64,000 nucleotides of DNA from JABDQZ01 sp050049775 (GCA_050049775.1 JASFVP010000007.1:1-64000), one strand, 5' to 3'; shown: positions 17,421 to 25,340, counted from the first letter of the stretch. Program-made: numbers and translations. The notes: generated by a model not told the origin, from the letters alone.

Positions 17421-17436
17421 TGTATGGTTGAATACA
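17421..17436. promoter_or_regulatory. NifA upstream activator site of nifH, inside the draT start
   Basis: TGT-ATGGTTGAAT-ACA matches TGT-N10-ACA exactly, centred about 131 bases before the nifH start point. It covers the first codons of draT, whose ATG is at 17424. Confidence 0.72.
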
Positions 17437-18266
17437 GACAAAGCCCACAACAAGCAGCGACGTTGCCGGCCTATGCGCGTTTGCCGATTAACCGCTGTAA
17501 CCTGCCGGCGGTGATACTCGGCAGCCTCACCTTTCAGCAGCATCCGGTAGAGCTGACTCTCGACGGTGTACATGAAATGCATCATGTGTTGTTCGATGAA
17601 CTGGATGCCATCGCGGACCAGGACGAACGCGCACAACACTTCATGCAATACATGCGTTCATTCTTCCTGCTCGATTTTCCCGAAGAAGCCGGCCTGCAAC
17701 AGAATCAACACAAGCAGCGCGACAAAGCCGACTACCTGCGCATGCTGCGCGGCTGGCTGTTCGACCCCGACAGCAAAGAAGGCGCCGCGATGAAAAGCTG
17801 GGTGGAATCACGCTTCGGTTTGTTACCGCGCAATCATGGCGGCACATTGTGTGATTTTGACAGCCACCACTACCAGCATTATCTGGCGGCGCGTTCACAG
17901 GCGCTGTACAACAGCAATGCGCTGGAAACACAGCTCGACCTGCTGTACAGCTATTGTCAGTATGAAATCAAACGCCGCTGGCCACAGCAAACGCATGCGC
18001 ATCTGTTTCGCGGCGTCAACAAGGTCGATGAACACGAAGTACTGGCGCGTCCCGATAAAAAGCACGCCACGCTGATACTCAACAATCTCAACTCGTTCAG
18101 TGACAAGCGCGAACGCGCCGATGAGTTTGGCGATTACATCCTGGAGGCCGAAGTGCCTCTCGCCAAATTAATGTATGTGCCGGGATTGCTGCCACAGGTG
18201 TTACGCGGTGAAAATGAGTATCTGGTGATTGGCGGTGTTTACGAGGTGAACATCGACTGGTTGTGA
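17424..18266 (+). CDS. draT: NAD+-dinitrogen-reductase ADP-ribosyltransferase
   Basis: A 280-residue DraT that inactivates NifH by transferring ADP-ribose from NAD to Arg101 when ammonium rises or energy drops. Seen are the NLPAVILGSLTFQQHP opening, the HLFRGVNK arginine region, NNLNSFSDKRERADEFGDYI and the C-terminal EAEVPLAKLMYVPGLL. It is divergent from nifH. No ribosome site is obvious before ATG 17424, so translation may be weak. The partner hydrolase DraG is 15 kb away at the end of the nifB operon. Confidence 0.92.
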   Translation: MVEYRQSPQQAATLPAYARLPINRCNLPAVILGSLTFQQHPVELTLDGVHEMHHVLFDELDAIADQDERAQHFMQYMRSFFLLDFPEEAGLQQNQHKQRDKADYLRMLRGWLFDPDSKEGAAMKSWVESRFGLLPRNHGGTLCDFDSHHYQHYLAARSQALYNSNALETQLDLLYSYCQYEIKRRWPQQTHAHLFRGVNKVDEHEVLARPDKKHATLILNNLNSFSDKRERADEFGDYILEAEVPLAKLMYVPGLLPQVLRGENEYLVIGGVYEVNIDWL

Positions 18267-18613
18267 GACAAGCTGCCAAACAATGACTGACCCAGCCATT
18301 GCTTGAATGCTTTCATGGTCGGCTTGGGGATTTGCGCTTCGCCATACAGCCGCCGGGCGTGAATTGCATCCCGGTCTACCGCCTGCTTTTGCAGGGCGGC
18401 CTGGATCAAGGCATGATCCGAATCATCAAACAGTTTACCCTGCATCTGACAGCAGACCCCGTAGACAGCGATCACGGCAGCCTGCCGATCAGCATCCATC
18501 TTGCATTTTCGATCCAGTATTTTCAGCACCACGGCGGTAATGCAATCCAGTTGCAGTGCATCAAAACGCTGACTCCTGGCCCAGCGGGCCGCCAGTTGAG
18601 ATATGTCTGTCAC
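18239..18613 (-). CDS. Unknown small helical protein
   Basis: A 124-residue, mostly helical protein that starts with GTG at 18613, six bases after the stop of the DUF3144-like gene. Its C-terminus overlaps the end of draT tail to tail by 28 bases. Visible are the segments ITAVVLKILDRKCKMDADRQAA and TMKAFKQWLGQSLFG. No family recognised. It forms a two-gene unit with the next gene, between draT and the SIR2 operon. Confidence 0.65.
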   Translation of the reverse strand: MTDISQLAARWARSQRFDALQLDCITAVVLKILDRKCKMDADRQAAVIAVYGVCCQMQGKLFDDSDHALIQAALQKQAVDRDAIHARRLYGEAQIPKPTMKAFKQWLGQSLFGSLSHNQSMFTS

Positions 18614-18619
18614 AGACTG

Positions 18620-18865
18620 TCAGTGCAATTTACCGAATTCCGTCATGCATTCCTGCAGCATCTTGCGGTACTGATCGCAGTAATACTCGATCACCGAGGA
18701 CTGATCTTCTTTGGCGCCATTGGTCTCAAAAAAGAAAAACGTGTTGTAACGTGCCGCTGCATACATAAATGCCGCGCTTAAAAACGGCATGGCCCATTCA
18801 TTGCTGAGTTCGTTGGCCAGATGAATGAATTCGTCCGCCACTTCATGAAAATCCAGTTCCTGCAC
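18620..18865 (-). CDS. DUF3144-like small protein
   Basis: An 81-residue helical protein with VADEFIHLANELS and FMYAAARYNTFFFFE, which resemble DUF3144 as I recall it. GTG 18865 is preferred because AAGAGGTGA lies right upstream; the frame runs on to 18925 without a better start. Function unknown. It is the first gene of the short minus unit next to draT. Confidence 0.65.
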   Translation of the reverse strand: MQELDFHEVADEFIHLANELSNEWAMPFLSAAFMYAAARYNTFFFFETNGAKEDQSSVIEYYCDQYRKMLQECMTEFGKLH

Positions 18866-19011
18866 GAGATCACCTCTTGGTTGTCGACATCGGGCGCACC
18901 ATCGCGCCTTGCTTTCAGCCTTCATGATTCATGCCAATCCAGCAAACGCCGCCAGCAATGGCTTCAAGCCGGTCAGGGCTGGAACAATGTCATTCGCTTG
19001 TCAGATTGTTT

Positions 19012-19027
19012 TGTAAGAAAACCGACA
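19012..19027. promoter_or_regulatory. NifA activator site for the SIR2-Bfr operon
   Basis: TGT-AAGAAAACCG-ACA is an exact TGT-N10-ACA, centred about 97 bases before the predicted start point of the plus-strand operon. The palindromic site could also act on the minus unit, but no -24/-12 element was seen on that side. Confidence 0.7.
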
Positions 19028-19089
19028 AAATTCAGCGTAGGCACTCCGCTGAATGCGCTAAACAACGGTTTTTGCGCCATCTTTTTGAT

Positions 19090-19105
19090 TGGCCTGTGTC
19101 TTGCT
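19090..19105 (+). promoter_or_regulatory. sigma54 promoter of the SIR2-hemerythrin-Bfr operon
   Basis: TGGCCTGTGTCTTGCT has GG-N10-GC spacing with good -24 and -12 blocks. Start point near 19117; first gene ATG at 19146. Confidence 0.75.
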
Positions 19106-19145
19106 TGAAAGCCGCTATACCTTGAGCAGACTGGAGTCCCGGAAC

Positions 19146-20039
19146 ATGACAACAACCACATTGCAGGATTTGATCGACGGCATCGCCAGCGGCGATATCG
19201 TACCCTACCTTGGCGCAGGCGCTTTGAAAGGCGCCGTCAATGTCGACAGCGGTGAGCCGATACCGGCCGACAGCGACAGCCTGATCCTGGCGATGAACAA
19301 CGGCAAACCGATGGCACCGCGGTTGATGTTTGAATTCCCGCGCGCCGCCATGGATGTCGAACTCAAACGCGGCCGCAATGCGGTCAACCGTTTTCTCGAC
19401 ACCACTTACGCGTCAACCAGCTGGACCCGCTCACCGTTGCACGACTGGCTGGCCAGCCTGAAACCGCATTACATCGTCGACATCAATCGCGACACCCAGT
19501 TGCAGGACAGCTACAGCGATACACCGCACACGTTGGTGCGCGGCATTTCCCGTATTGCCGGCACCGATTACCGTTTCCGCATTCATCATTACGATGGTGA
19601 AAAATACTCCTCGCAGGAAATTGACCAGAGCGAAGTCGACCCGAGCCTGCCGGTATTGTTCAAACCGATGGGCAGTCCGTTGCCGGACGCCACCTATATC
19701 GCCTCGGATGCCGACTACGTCGACTACATCACCGAGCTCATGGGGGGTTTTGCCATCCCGGACTTCCTCAAGGCCTATCGCAAGAACAAGCAGTATTTGT
19801 TCATTGGCCTGCGTATGACTCGCGATACCGAACGCATGGTGTTGTCCGACATTATTTATTCCGCCGGCCAACCGGCCGGCTGGGCGCTGATTCCGGAACC
19901 GAACGACAAGGAAAGGCGCTTTTGCAAACGCCAGAACATCGAAGTGATTGAAGCCGATGTCGAGGACCTGCTTGCTGCCGCCACCCCGGCCGGTTCAGTG
20001 GAAGCGGCATTGACCGGCGTGCATGAAAACGGCTGTTGA
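19146..20039 (+). CDS. SIR2-like domain protein of the nif regulon
   Basis: A 297-residue soluble protein that begins TLQDLIDGIASGDIVPYLGAGAL; the GAG loop after a beta-strand is like the NAD-binding start of SIR2-like domains. It is not a classical sirtuin: no zinc-finger CxxC pairs are seen. Some SIR2-like proteins are NADases in phage defence, but this one heads a NifA-type operon with hemerythrin and bacterioferritin, so a role in NAD or ADP-ribose balance during nitrogen fixation is an alternative idea. Catalytic activity cannot be judged from sequence alone. Confidence 0.7.
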   Translation: MTTTTLQDLIDGIASGDIVPYLGAGALKGAVNVDSGEPIPADSDSLILAMNNGKPMAPRLMFEFPRAAMDVELKRGRNAVNRFLDTTYASTSWTRSPLHDWLASLKPHYIVDINRDTQLQDSYSDTPHTLVRGISRIAGTDYRFRIHHYDGEKYSSQEIDQSEVDPSLPVLFKPMGSPLPDATYIASDADYVDYITELMGGFAIPDFLKAYRKNKQYLFIGLRMTRDTERMVLSDIIYSAGQPAGWALIPEPNDKERRFCKRQNIEVIEADVEDLLAAATPAGSVEAALTGVHENGC

Positions 20040-20291
20040 ATGAAGACTTTTGTTCCATGCCAGGGAAAAACCGCCTGTCGTGACAACGGCGAAATCTGCC
20101 TGACCTGTGGCAGAAGCCTGGTTGAGATCGCACGGCTGCGCGACCTCATGGACCAACTGGCCACGCTGGCGATCGATTTCGAGTACAGCAACACCGATGA
20201 CTACGCGGACTATATCCAGCGCAAATTGGCCAAAACTATTGCCTACCGGCAACAGCAATTACGGGAGCAGTCGCTTGTCGAGTCTGATTAA
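20040..20291 (+). CDS. Small Cys-rich protein of unknown function
   Basis: An 83-residue protein that begins directly after the SIR2-like gene's stop (TGA then ATG). The N-terminus has four cysteines, CQGKTACRDNGEICLTCGRS, suited to a metal or Fe-S site, followed by a helical tail. The CxxC and short length suggest an iron or zinc protein. It overlaps the hemerythrin start by 17 bases, so translation is coupled. Confidence 0.7.
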   Translation: MKTFVPCQGKTACRDNGEICLTCGRSLVEIARLRDLMDQLATLAIDFEYSNTDDYADYIQRKLAKTIAYRQQQLREQSLVESD

Positions 20292-20724
20292 CGCCACCGA
20301 ACCGATGTATCAGCTCGGTGTGTCCGACATGGATCAGACACACCTGGAGTTCATCGACCTGGTCAATCAGCTCGGTTTGGCGCAGGAACAAAATTTTGTC
20401 GTGCTGTTCAGTCAACTACTGGAGCACACGGAAAATCATTTTTCGTCTGAAATGCAGCTCATGCAGGAAACCGGCTTTGCCGCCATCCGGGAACACACCG
20501 ACGAACACCTGAGAGTTCTTGGTGAAATGCAACGCATCGGCAAAAAAGTCGCCAGCGGTTCCACTATGTTGGCCAAGGCCTATGTCACCCAGCAATTGCC
20601 GCAGTGGTTTCACCTGCACGCCATCACCATGGACAGCGCCCTGGCGGCACACATCAAGGCCAGGTCGGTTGCGCCAGGCGATATCAGCGGCGACCTGTCA
20701 TTTGATATCACTGGACAGGGGTGA
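20275..20724 (+). CDS. Bacteriohemerythrin
   Basis: A 149-residue hemerythrin with the di-iron ligand set in order: DQTHLEF, HTENHFSSEMQLM (H-xxx-H-xxx-E), REHTDEH, and WFHLHAITMDSAL (H-xxxxD). It binds O2 reversibly and may buffer or sense oxygen near nitrogenase. TTG 20275 behind GGGAG gives the natural N-terminus LSSLINATEPMYQLGVSDMD; the first ATG would cut off part of helix 1. Confidence 0.85.
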   Translation: MSSLINATEPMYQLGVSDMDQTHLEFIDLVNQLGLAQEQNFVVLFSQLLEHTENHFSSEMQLMQETGFAAIREHTDEHLRVLGEMQRIGKKVASGSTMLAKAYVTQQLPQWFHLHAITMDSALAAHIKARSVAPGDISGDLSFDITGQG

Positions 20725-20731
20725 TAAGTGT

Positions 20732-20950
20732 ATGTACATCTGTGTCTGTAACGCGGTCAACGAAAAGCAGCTGCAACAGGCCATCAGCCTGGGCAACTCC
20801 AGCATACGGGAACTGCGCCGCCACCTGGGTTTCGAATCCTGCTGCGGCAAATGTACCGCCTGTATGCGCGATATGCTGCAAACACATCAACGCTGTCATT
20901 CAGAAACATCCGCAGGAGGCTATCCATGCAAGGTGACAAAAACATCATAA
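20732..20950 (+). CDS. bfd: Bacterioferritin-associated ferredoxin
   Basis: A 72-residue BFD-type [2Fe-2S] protein: MYICVCNAV supplies C-x-C and CCGKCTACM supplies C-xx-C, the four ligands of the BFD fold. It reduces ferric iron in Bfr so that it can be released. The end overlaps the bfr start by 25 bases, so it is coupled to bfr. A nif-regulated pair would free iron for the many clusters of nitrogenase. Confidence 0.88.
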   Translation: MYICVCNAVNEKQLQQAISLGNSSIRELRRHLGFESCCGKCTACMRDMLQTHQRCHSETSAGGYPCKVTKTS

Positions 20951-21405
20951 AACTGCTGAACCAGGCTTTAAGCATCGAGCTCACCGCTGTTAACCAGTAT
21001 TTTTTGCATGCACGCATGTATAAAAACTGGGGCCTGACAGCACTCGGCAAGCACGAGTATGAGGAGTCCATCGAGGAAATGCATCACGCGGACAAGCTGA
21101 TTGAACGTATTCTGTTCCTTGAAGGACTGCCCAATATGCAGGATCTCGGCAAGCTGCACATCGGCGAGGACGTACCTGAATGCCTCAGTGGCGACCTGAA
21201 GCTTGAACGCCAGGGACGTGAGCATTATGTGCAGGCTATCAGTGAATGTGAAGCAGTCAAGGATTATGTGTCACGCGAGATTCTGGAAAGCATTCTCAGC
21301 GACACCGAAGAGCACATCGATTATCTCGAAACCCAGATCGACCTGATCGAAAAAACCGGCCTGAAGAACTACCTGCAAACCGCCATGGGTGGCATTGAAG
21401 GCTGA
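20926..21405 (+). CDS. bfr: Bacterioferritin
   Basis: A 159-residue subunit of the 24-mer iron store. Ferroxidase ligands Glu18, Glu51 and His54 are present, as is haem-binding Met52 (EEMHHADKLIERILFLEGLP), all at E. coli numbers, and EEHIDYLETQ supplies the second set (Glu127/His130 region). Strong AGGAGG before ATG 20926. It sits in the SIR2/hemerythrin operon, so iron storage is probably tied to nitrogen-fixing conditions. Confidence 0.94.
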   Translation: MQGDKNIIKLLNQALSIELTAVNQYFLHARMYKNWGLTALGKHEYEESIEEMHHADKLIERILFLEGLPNMQDLGKLHIGEDVPECLSGDLKLERQGREHYVQAISECEAVKDYVSREILESILSDTEEHIDYLETQIDLIEKTGLKNYLQTAMGGIEG

Positions 21406-21419
21406 CGGTAACACCGCTC

Positions 21420-21815
21420 ATGTTGCAGTCACCGGAAAAGCAACTGCGGGTCTGCACCAGCCAGGCATTAGCTGAAAAGCAGTTCTTGATTGTGGACCTG
21501 CAATACAAGGGCGCTGCCCACTCTGGTATTGTGTTTCGTTTCCATGGCCAGGCCTACGCCTACCTGAACCAGTGTGTGCACATGCCCCGCCGACTCAACT
21601 GCGAACGCGACACGGTGTTCGACGACAAACAGGAAAAGCTGCGCTGTTCGATGCACGGCATTGTCTACGATCCGGTTACCGGGGAATCACTGAGCACCAT
21701 GTGTCAGGGGGAGAAATTACAGGCGCTGCGTATCTTTGAAGATGATGGGTATGTTTTTATCCGGGATAAGCGGGTGAGGCCGCTGCTACCTGTGAATCCT
21801 GGTGAAACAATATGA
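21420..21815 (+). CDS. Rieske [2Fe-2S] ferredoxin-like protein
   Basis: A 131-residue Rieske domain protein with the ligand pairs C-x-H in QCVHMP and C-xx-H in CSMHGIVYDP. In place of the common CPHxG first loop it has CVHMPRRLNCE. No membrane segment, so it is a soluble electron carrier. It ends the NifA-type operon. Confidence 0.82.
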   Translation: MLQSPEKQLRVCTSQALAEKQFLIVDLQYKGAAHSGIVFRFHGQAYAYLNQCVHMPRRLNCERDTVFDDKQEKLRCSMHGIVYDPVTGESLSTMCQGEKLQALRIFEDDGYVFIRDKRVRPLLPVNPGETI

Positions 21816-21856
21816 ATAGTCATCACTGCTGAAAGCAGCCTGGTAAATTTTCTCTT

Positions 21857-21878
21857 GTTCTTTTGCCGGCAAAAGAAC
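21857..21878. terminator. Perfect palindrome, possible bidirectional terminator
   Basis: GTTCTTTTGCCGGCAAAAGAAC reads the same on both strands and could fold as an 11-bp stem or a hairpin with T-rich arms. Its place between convergent transcription units fits termination or a REP-type element. Confidence 0.5.
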
Positions 21879-22122
21879 CAAAACCGTCTTCCCCCTGTTT
21901 TGGCTTCACATTGTTCAGCACCTGCGTCATTTGTCAGTCAGGCAAACGAAAAGAACTCGCGATTTTCAATCGCTCAGACACCTTTTCGTTTTACTCGCCT
22001 GCCTTCCGGCGTGACGCATCAAAACAGAGGGGAATCAGGGTGGTCAGTTTGCCACCCTTCTCCGACTCCAGCCCACCGAGTCCTACTGTGAACATCACCA
22101 CCGGCTGAAAGCCGGACTGGCC

Positions 22123-22232
22123 GAGCATTCAGCCGACTCTCCCCTCTCCCAAGCTTGGGAGAGGGCCAGGGTGAGGGTTGAATAACGCTGCCCCCCTCAC
22201 CCCAACCCTCTCCCCCCAAGGGGAGAGGGAGC
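22123..22232. repeat. Dispersed intergenic repeat, copy 2
   Basis: Same element as at 5001-5112: a CATTCAGCCGACT lead-in, CCCTCTCCC-AAGCTT-GGGAGAGGG, GTGAGGGTTGAATA, CCCCTCACCCCAACCC and closing GGGGAGAGGG. Confidence 0.85.
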
Positions 22233-22271
22233 CAGTTTATACCGGCAAAGTCTGGAGATTTACTGGTCCCG

Positions 22272-22745
22272 CTATTGTTGACTTAAAGCTTCTACAACCC
22301 GCGATCGTGTGGCTGATTTAAGCAGCCGCAAAGTCGCGATATTGTCCGACAACTCCATCGCACTATAACCATCAAGTGACAACAAACTAAAGTCGGCGCC
22401 TTTTTCCAAAAGGTATTTCACCCACTCGGTACGACCACTGGAAGCGGCATACATCAACACAGTAGCGCCATTGTCGTTCTGGTTATCGATGTCGATACCC
22501 AGCTCGATCAACAAATCGGCGATGACATAGTTGTTCGCGACACAAGCTGACCAAAGCGCATTGGTGCCATCCATGTTGCGCAAATTGATAGCGGCGCCAT
22601 TTTCAAGCAGGTCAATTACCACGTCTTCCTCGCCTTTGCGGCTGGCACAAATCAGTGCGGTATCATCATAGGCGCCCCGCGCGTTGATATCCTGGGCATC
22701 AAAGCCGTTTTGCTTCATCCAGTTTTGCGTTGTCTTGTTTAACAT
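22272..22745 (-). CDS. Ankyrin repeat protein
   Basis: A 157-residue soluble protein with about four ankyrin repeats, e.g. YDDTALICASRKGEEDVVIDLL, then MDGTNALWSACVANNYVIADLL and NGATVLMYAASSGRTEWVKYLL. Such proteins act through protein-protein contacts; partner unknown. It lies divergent to the nitroreductase gene, whose sigma54 promoter starts 28 bases from this start codon. Confidence 0.82.
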   Translation of the reverse strand: MLNKTTQNWMKQNGFDAQDINARGAYDDTALICASRKGEEDVVIDLLENGAAINLRNMDGTNALWSACVANNYVIADLLIELGIDIDNQNDNGATVLMYAASSGRTEWVKYLLEKGADFSLLSLDGYSAMELSDNIATLRLLKSATRSRVVEALSQQ

Positions 22746-22773
22746 ACCTATCCCGCTATCAGCTGTTTACATC

Positions 22774-22789
22774 TGGCAAGGCGATTGCA
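22774..22789 (+). promoter_or_regulatory. sigma54 promoter of the SagB-type nitroreductase gene
   Basis: TGGCAAGGCGATTGCA has excellent -24/-12 blocks and spacing. Start point near 22801, 170 bases before the chosen ATG. No exact NifA site was found; TGT-CTTGTTTAAC-ATA at 22731-22746 is one base off and rather close. Confidence 0.72.
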
Positions 22790-22972
22790 TTATTCATACC
22801 CATGAAGACAAAAAGTTTTCCAGCATGCCGCAACTACTGGCAAGCCCTTGATTGAACAGAGTTATTGACTAGCCTGGCATCGAACAGATCAACATCACAC
22901 AACAATCACGTGCGAATTTTGTCGCCATTGCGACGTACACTGAAAGGCATCGAACACAAAAGCGACACTCGA

Positions 22973-24607
22973 ATGACGACCAGCAACGACAACACCGAAC
23001 AGGTATTTGACTATCACGAGCAGACCAAGCACCGCTTCGATGGTTATGCCAGAGGACCGCAGCATATCGACTGGGACGCCCAGCCCGATTCGTTTCGTCG
23101 TTTTGATGGCGCGCCGCAAATTGAGCTGCCATTGCAGGACAGTGATTCCGGTCTGACTTTCGCCGAACTCAGCACCGGACGCTTTGGCAAGCTGCAAGAC
23201 TGGAACGCCACAAGTATTTCTCGGCTGCTGCAGTTTTCCATGGCCCTGTCAGCCTGGAAACAGTACGGCCCCTCTCGCTGGTCATTACGCTGCAATCCGT
23301 CCAGTGGCAACCTGCATCCGACCGAGACCTATCTGATCCTGCTTGGCCTGGATGATTTTGAAGATGGCCTGTATCACTACCGAGCCGACAGACACCGGCT
23401 GGAATTGCGCTGCCGCTATAGCGCGAATCAAGCACAGGACAAGCCGGTGCTGCTGCTCGGCTTCAGTTCGGTGCACTGGCGCGAGGCCTGGAAGTACGGT
23501 GAACGCGCCTATCGTTACTGCCAGCTGGATGTCGGCCATGCCATCGCCGCGGTCAGTTATGCAGCGCGCCTGCTCGGCTATGCAAGCACACCGCAGCTGA
23601 ACATTGGCACAGCCCAGCTGCAGCAATTGTTCGGACTGGATCGCAAAGACGAGTTTTACAGTGATGAAGCCGAACATGCCGACCTGTTGATGCAATTGCA
23701 TGCGCCGTCCGAAACAGCACTACAACAGCTGGATGGCCTGATAAACAACAGCATGAATGGTGACTGGTCTGGCAACGCCAATCGTCTCGATCCACGCCAT
23801 ATGTACGACTGGCCGATCATAGAAAAGGTCGCGCAAGCCTGCCAGCGCCCCCCTGAAAGTCATGAGACTATTCAGTTACCGAACTGGCCGGATGCACTGC
23901 CGGCAACCTCGCACAAGCTTTCTACACAGCCGGCCAGCAAGCTGCTGCTGCAACGCCGCTCGGCACAGGCGTTCGACAGCAATGGAAAAATGTCGCAGCA
24001 GGATTTTTTCCGCCTGCTCGATCGCGTGCTTCCACGCAACAACCAGTCACCCTGGGCGGCACAACAATGGCCAACGCGTTTACACCTGGCCATATTCGTT
24101 CATGCGGTTGAGGGACTCGCGCCCGGCCTGTACATGCTGGCGCGAGATCCCGTCGCCGTGGATATGCTGAAAAACCATTTTCGTGACGACCTGCTGTGGC
24201 AAAAAGTCAGCGAAGCGCCGCAACATCTGCCACTGTACTGCCTCGCCCAGGGCAGCGCCCAACGCATGGCCATGCGCCTGAGCTGCCAGCAGGCCATCGC
24301 CGGTGACAGTGTATTTTCGCTTGGCATGCTGGCTGAATTTGAAACCCCGATCCAACAGGCGTCCTGGCATTACAACGAACTCTACTGGGAAGCCGGTATG
24401 CTCGGACAGGTGTTGTACCTGGAAGCCGAAGCCATCGGCTTGCGCGGCACCGGCATAGGCTGTTTCTTTGATGATGGCGTGCACGAGGTGCTTGGGCTGC
24501 CGGGAAAATCCCTGCAGTCTGTTTACCACTTCACCGTGGGATTGCCGCTTGATGACGCACGCCTGATCACGCTGCCACCATACGCGCACCTGCAGCAACA
24601 GGATTGA
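22973..24607 (+). CDS. SagB/ThcOx-type nitroreductase family protein, tandem domains
   Basis: A 544-residue protein with two nitroreductase-like halves. The first has SRWSLRCNPSSGNLHPTETY (residues about 101-120), the typical SagB FMN-site motif, with YRYCQLDVGHAIAAVSYAARLLGY later; the second has LLLQRRSAQAFDS and ends in EAEAIGLRGTGIGCFFDDGVHEVLGL. SagB-like enzymes are FMN-dependent oxidoreductases. No azoline-forming or precursor-peptide gene lies nearby, so it is unlikely to belong to a RiPP pathway. A sigma54 promoter lies upstream. Start ATG 22973 is tentative; the frame is open from 22865. Confidence 0.8.
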   Translation: MTTSNDNTEQVFDYHEQTKHRFDGYARGPQHIDWDAQPDSFRRFDGAPQIELPLQDSDSGLTFAELSTGRFGKLQDWNATSISRLLQFSMALSAWKQYGPSRWSLRCNPSSGNLHPTETYLILLGLDDFEDGLYHYRADRHRLELRCRYSANQAQDKPVLLLGFSSVHWREAWKYGERAYRYCQLDVGHAIAAVSYAARLLGYASTPQLNIGTAQLQQLFGLDRKDEFYSDEAEHADLLMQLHAPSETALQQLDGLINNSMNGDWSGNANRLDPRHMYDWPIIEKVAQACQRPPESHETIQLPNWPDALPATSHKLSTQPASKLLLQRRSAQAFDSNGKMSQQDFFRLLDRVLPRNNQSPWAAQQWPTRLHLAIFVHAVEGLAPGLYMLARDPVAVDMLKNHFRDDLLWQKVSEAPQHLPLYCLAQGSAQRMAMRLSCQQAIAGDSVFSLGMLAEFETPIQQASWHYNELYWEAGMLGQVLYLEAEAIGLRGTGIGCFFDDGVHEVLGLPGKSLQSVYHFTVGLPLDDARLITLPPYAHLQQQD

Positions 24608-24622
24608 AGCAAAAACAGCGCT

Positions 24623-24638
24623 TGTCGGCTTTGCGACA
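24623..24638. promoter_or_regulatory. NifA activator site for the unknown/Fe-S operon
   Basis: TGT-CGGCTTTGCG-ACA matches TGT-N10-ACA exactly, about 110 bases before the predicted start point. Confidence 0.75.
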
Positions 24639-24712
24639 CAACAATTTTTCAGCAGCCGGACGCATACACTTATAAGCAACTGATTATCAGTGATTTTATT
24701 CTTGCCACATCA

Positions 24713-24728
24713 TGGCATGCAGATTGCT
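24713..24728 (+). promoter_or_regulatory. sigma54 promoter of the 24768-26690 operon
   Basis: TGGCATGCAGATTGCT: GG-N10-GC with TGGCA and TTGCT blocks. Start point near 24740, ATG at 24768. Confidence 0.82.
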
Positions 24729-24767
24729 CTGCAGTGATATTTCCATTCATTTGTCTGAGGCATTGTC

Positions 24768-25328
24768 ATGTTACTGCAAGATTTCCAGCAATCCGGTCTT
24801 TTATTTAACTCCAACTTTCTTGAAGCCAGCAGCAGCGGCGACGTCTACGGTTATCGCGGCGAACTGGTGCTGATCGAAGGTGAAGTTGCCGATGCCAAAG
24901 GCCACGTCAAACCGCCAATCGAAGTCATGCGCGGCGTTGTCCTGCTGGCCGATGACAAGATCAAACTGGTGGTTGGTGCGATCGACCGGCTGGAGTCGCT
25001 GCTGACCTTCGTCGACAAGTACAAGGACAGCTTCGCCGATGATATGAAAGCCGTGTTGTATGTGGTCAATATCAACGAACCGATGCAGGTCGAATTCGCT
25101 GACGCCCACTTTGTGCTGATTCCACTGATCCAGGGCGTACCCTGGAATGAAATCATCGATGAACTCGCCCTGGAAAAAAGCGATTTCAAAGGCCAGACTG
25201 CCGCCGACAAGATTGTCACCCTGTATGCCGAAATACAGTCCTACAAACCCAAATACCTGCTGGTGTCACTGGATGAGGCATTGGCAGCCACAACCGATAC
25301 CGTGCGTGAAGGCTGGGGCGCTGTATAA
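24768..25328 (+). CDS. Unknown protein, first gene of a NifA-type operon
   Basis: A 186-residue acidic, soluble protein with no cysteines and no family I recognise. The N-terminal half is rich in beta-strand-like stretches (GDVYGYRGELVLIEGEVADA, then VMRGVVLLADDKIKLVVGAIDRL); the C-terminal half is helical. ATG 24768 follows TGAGG. It is 12 bases from the next gene, which encodes a CCG-domain Fe-S protein, so the two likely work together. Its promoter has the full NifA/sigma54 signature, so it is probably made only during nitrogen fixation. Confidence 0.78.
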   Translation: MLLQDFQQSGLLFNSNFLEASSSGDVYGYRGELVLIEGEVADAKGHVKPPIEVMRGVVLLADDKIKLVVGAIDRLESLLTFVDKYKDSFADDMKAVLYVVNINEPMQVEFADAHFVLIPLIQGVPWNEIIDELALEKSDFKGQTAADKIVTLYAEIQSYKPKYLLVSLDEALAATTDTVREGWGAV

Positions 25329-25340
25329 AGAGCTGCATGC

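Larger units (their letters stand above)
21816..22271. other. Gene-free stretch with palindrome and dispersed repeat
   Basis: About 450 bases between convergent genes. It contains a perfect 22-base palindrome at 21857-21878, a following segment whose short frames on both readings look non-coding, and the second copy of the CCCTCTCCC repeat. No gene is supported. Confidence 0.6.

Noticed and set aside
19146..20039. SIR2-like gene as a phage-defence gene
   Set aside because: It lies behind a NifA/sigma54 promoter and in one operon with bacterioferritin and hemerythrin, with no defence partner such as Argonaute, HerA or a TIR protein adjacent.
21855..22108. Short plus-strand frames of about 80 residues
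   Set aside because: Two overlapping frames of low-complexity, no ribosome site, and they run into the dispersed repeat. Treated as non-coding.
22731..22746. NifA site TGT-N10-ATA before the nitroreductase gene
   Set aside because: One base off consensus and only about 60 bases from the start point; not listed as a feature.
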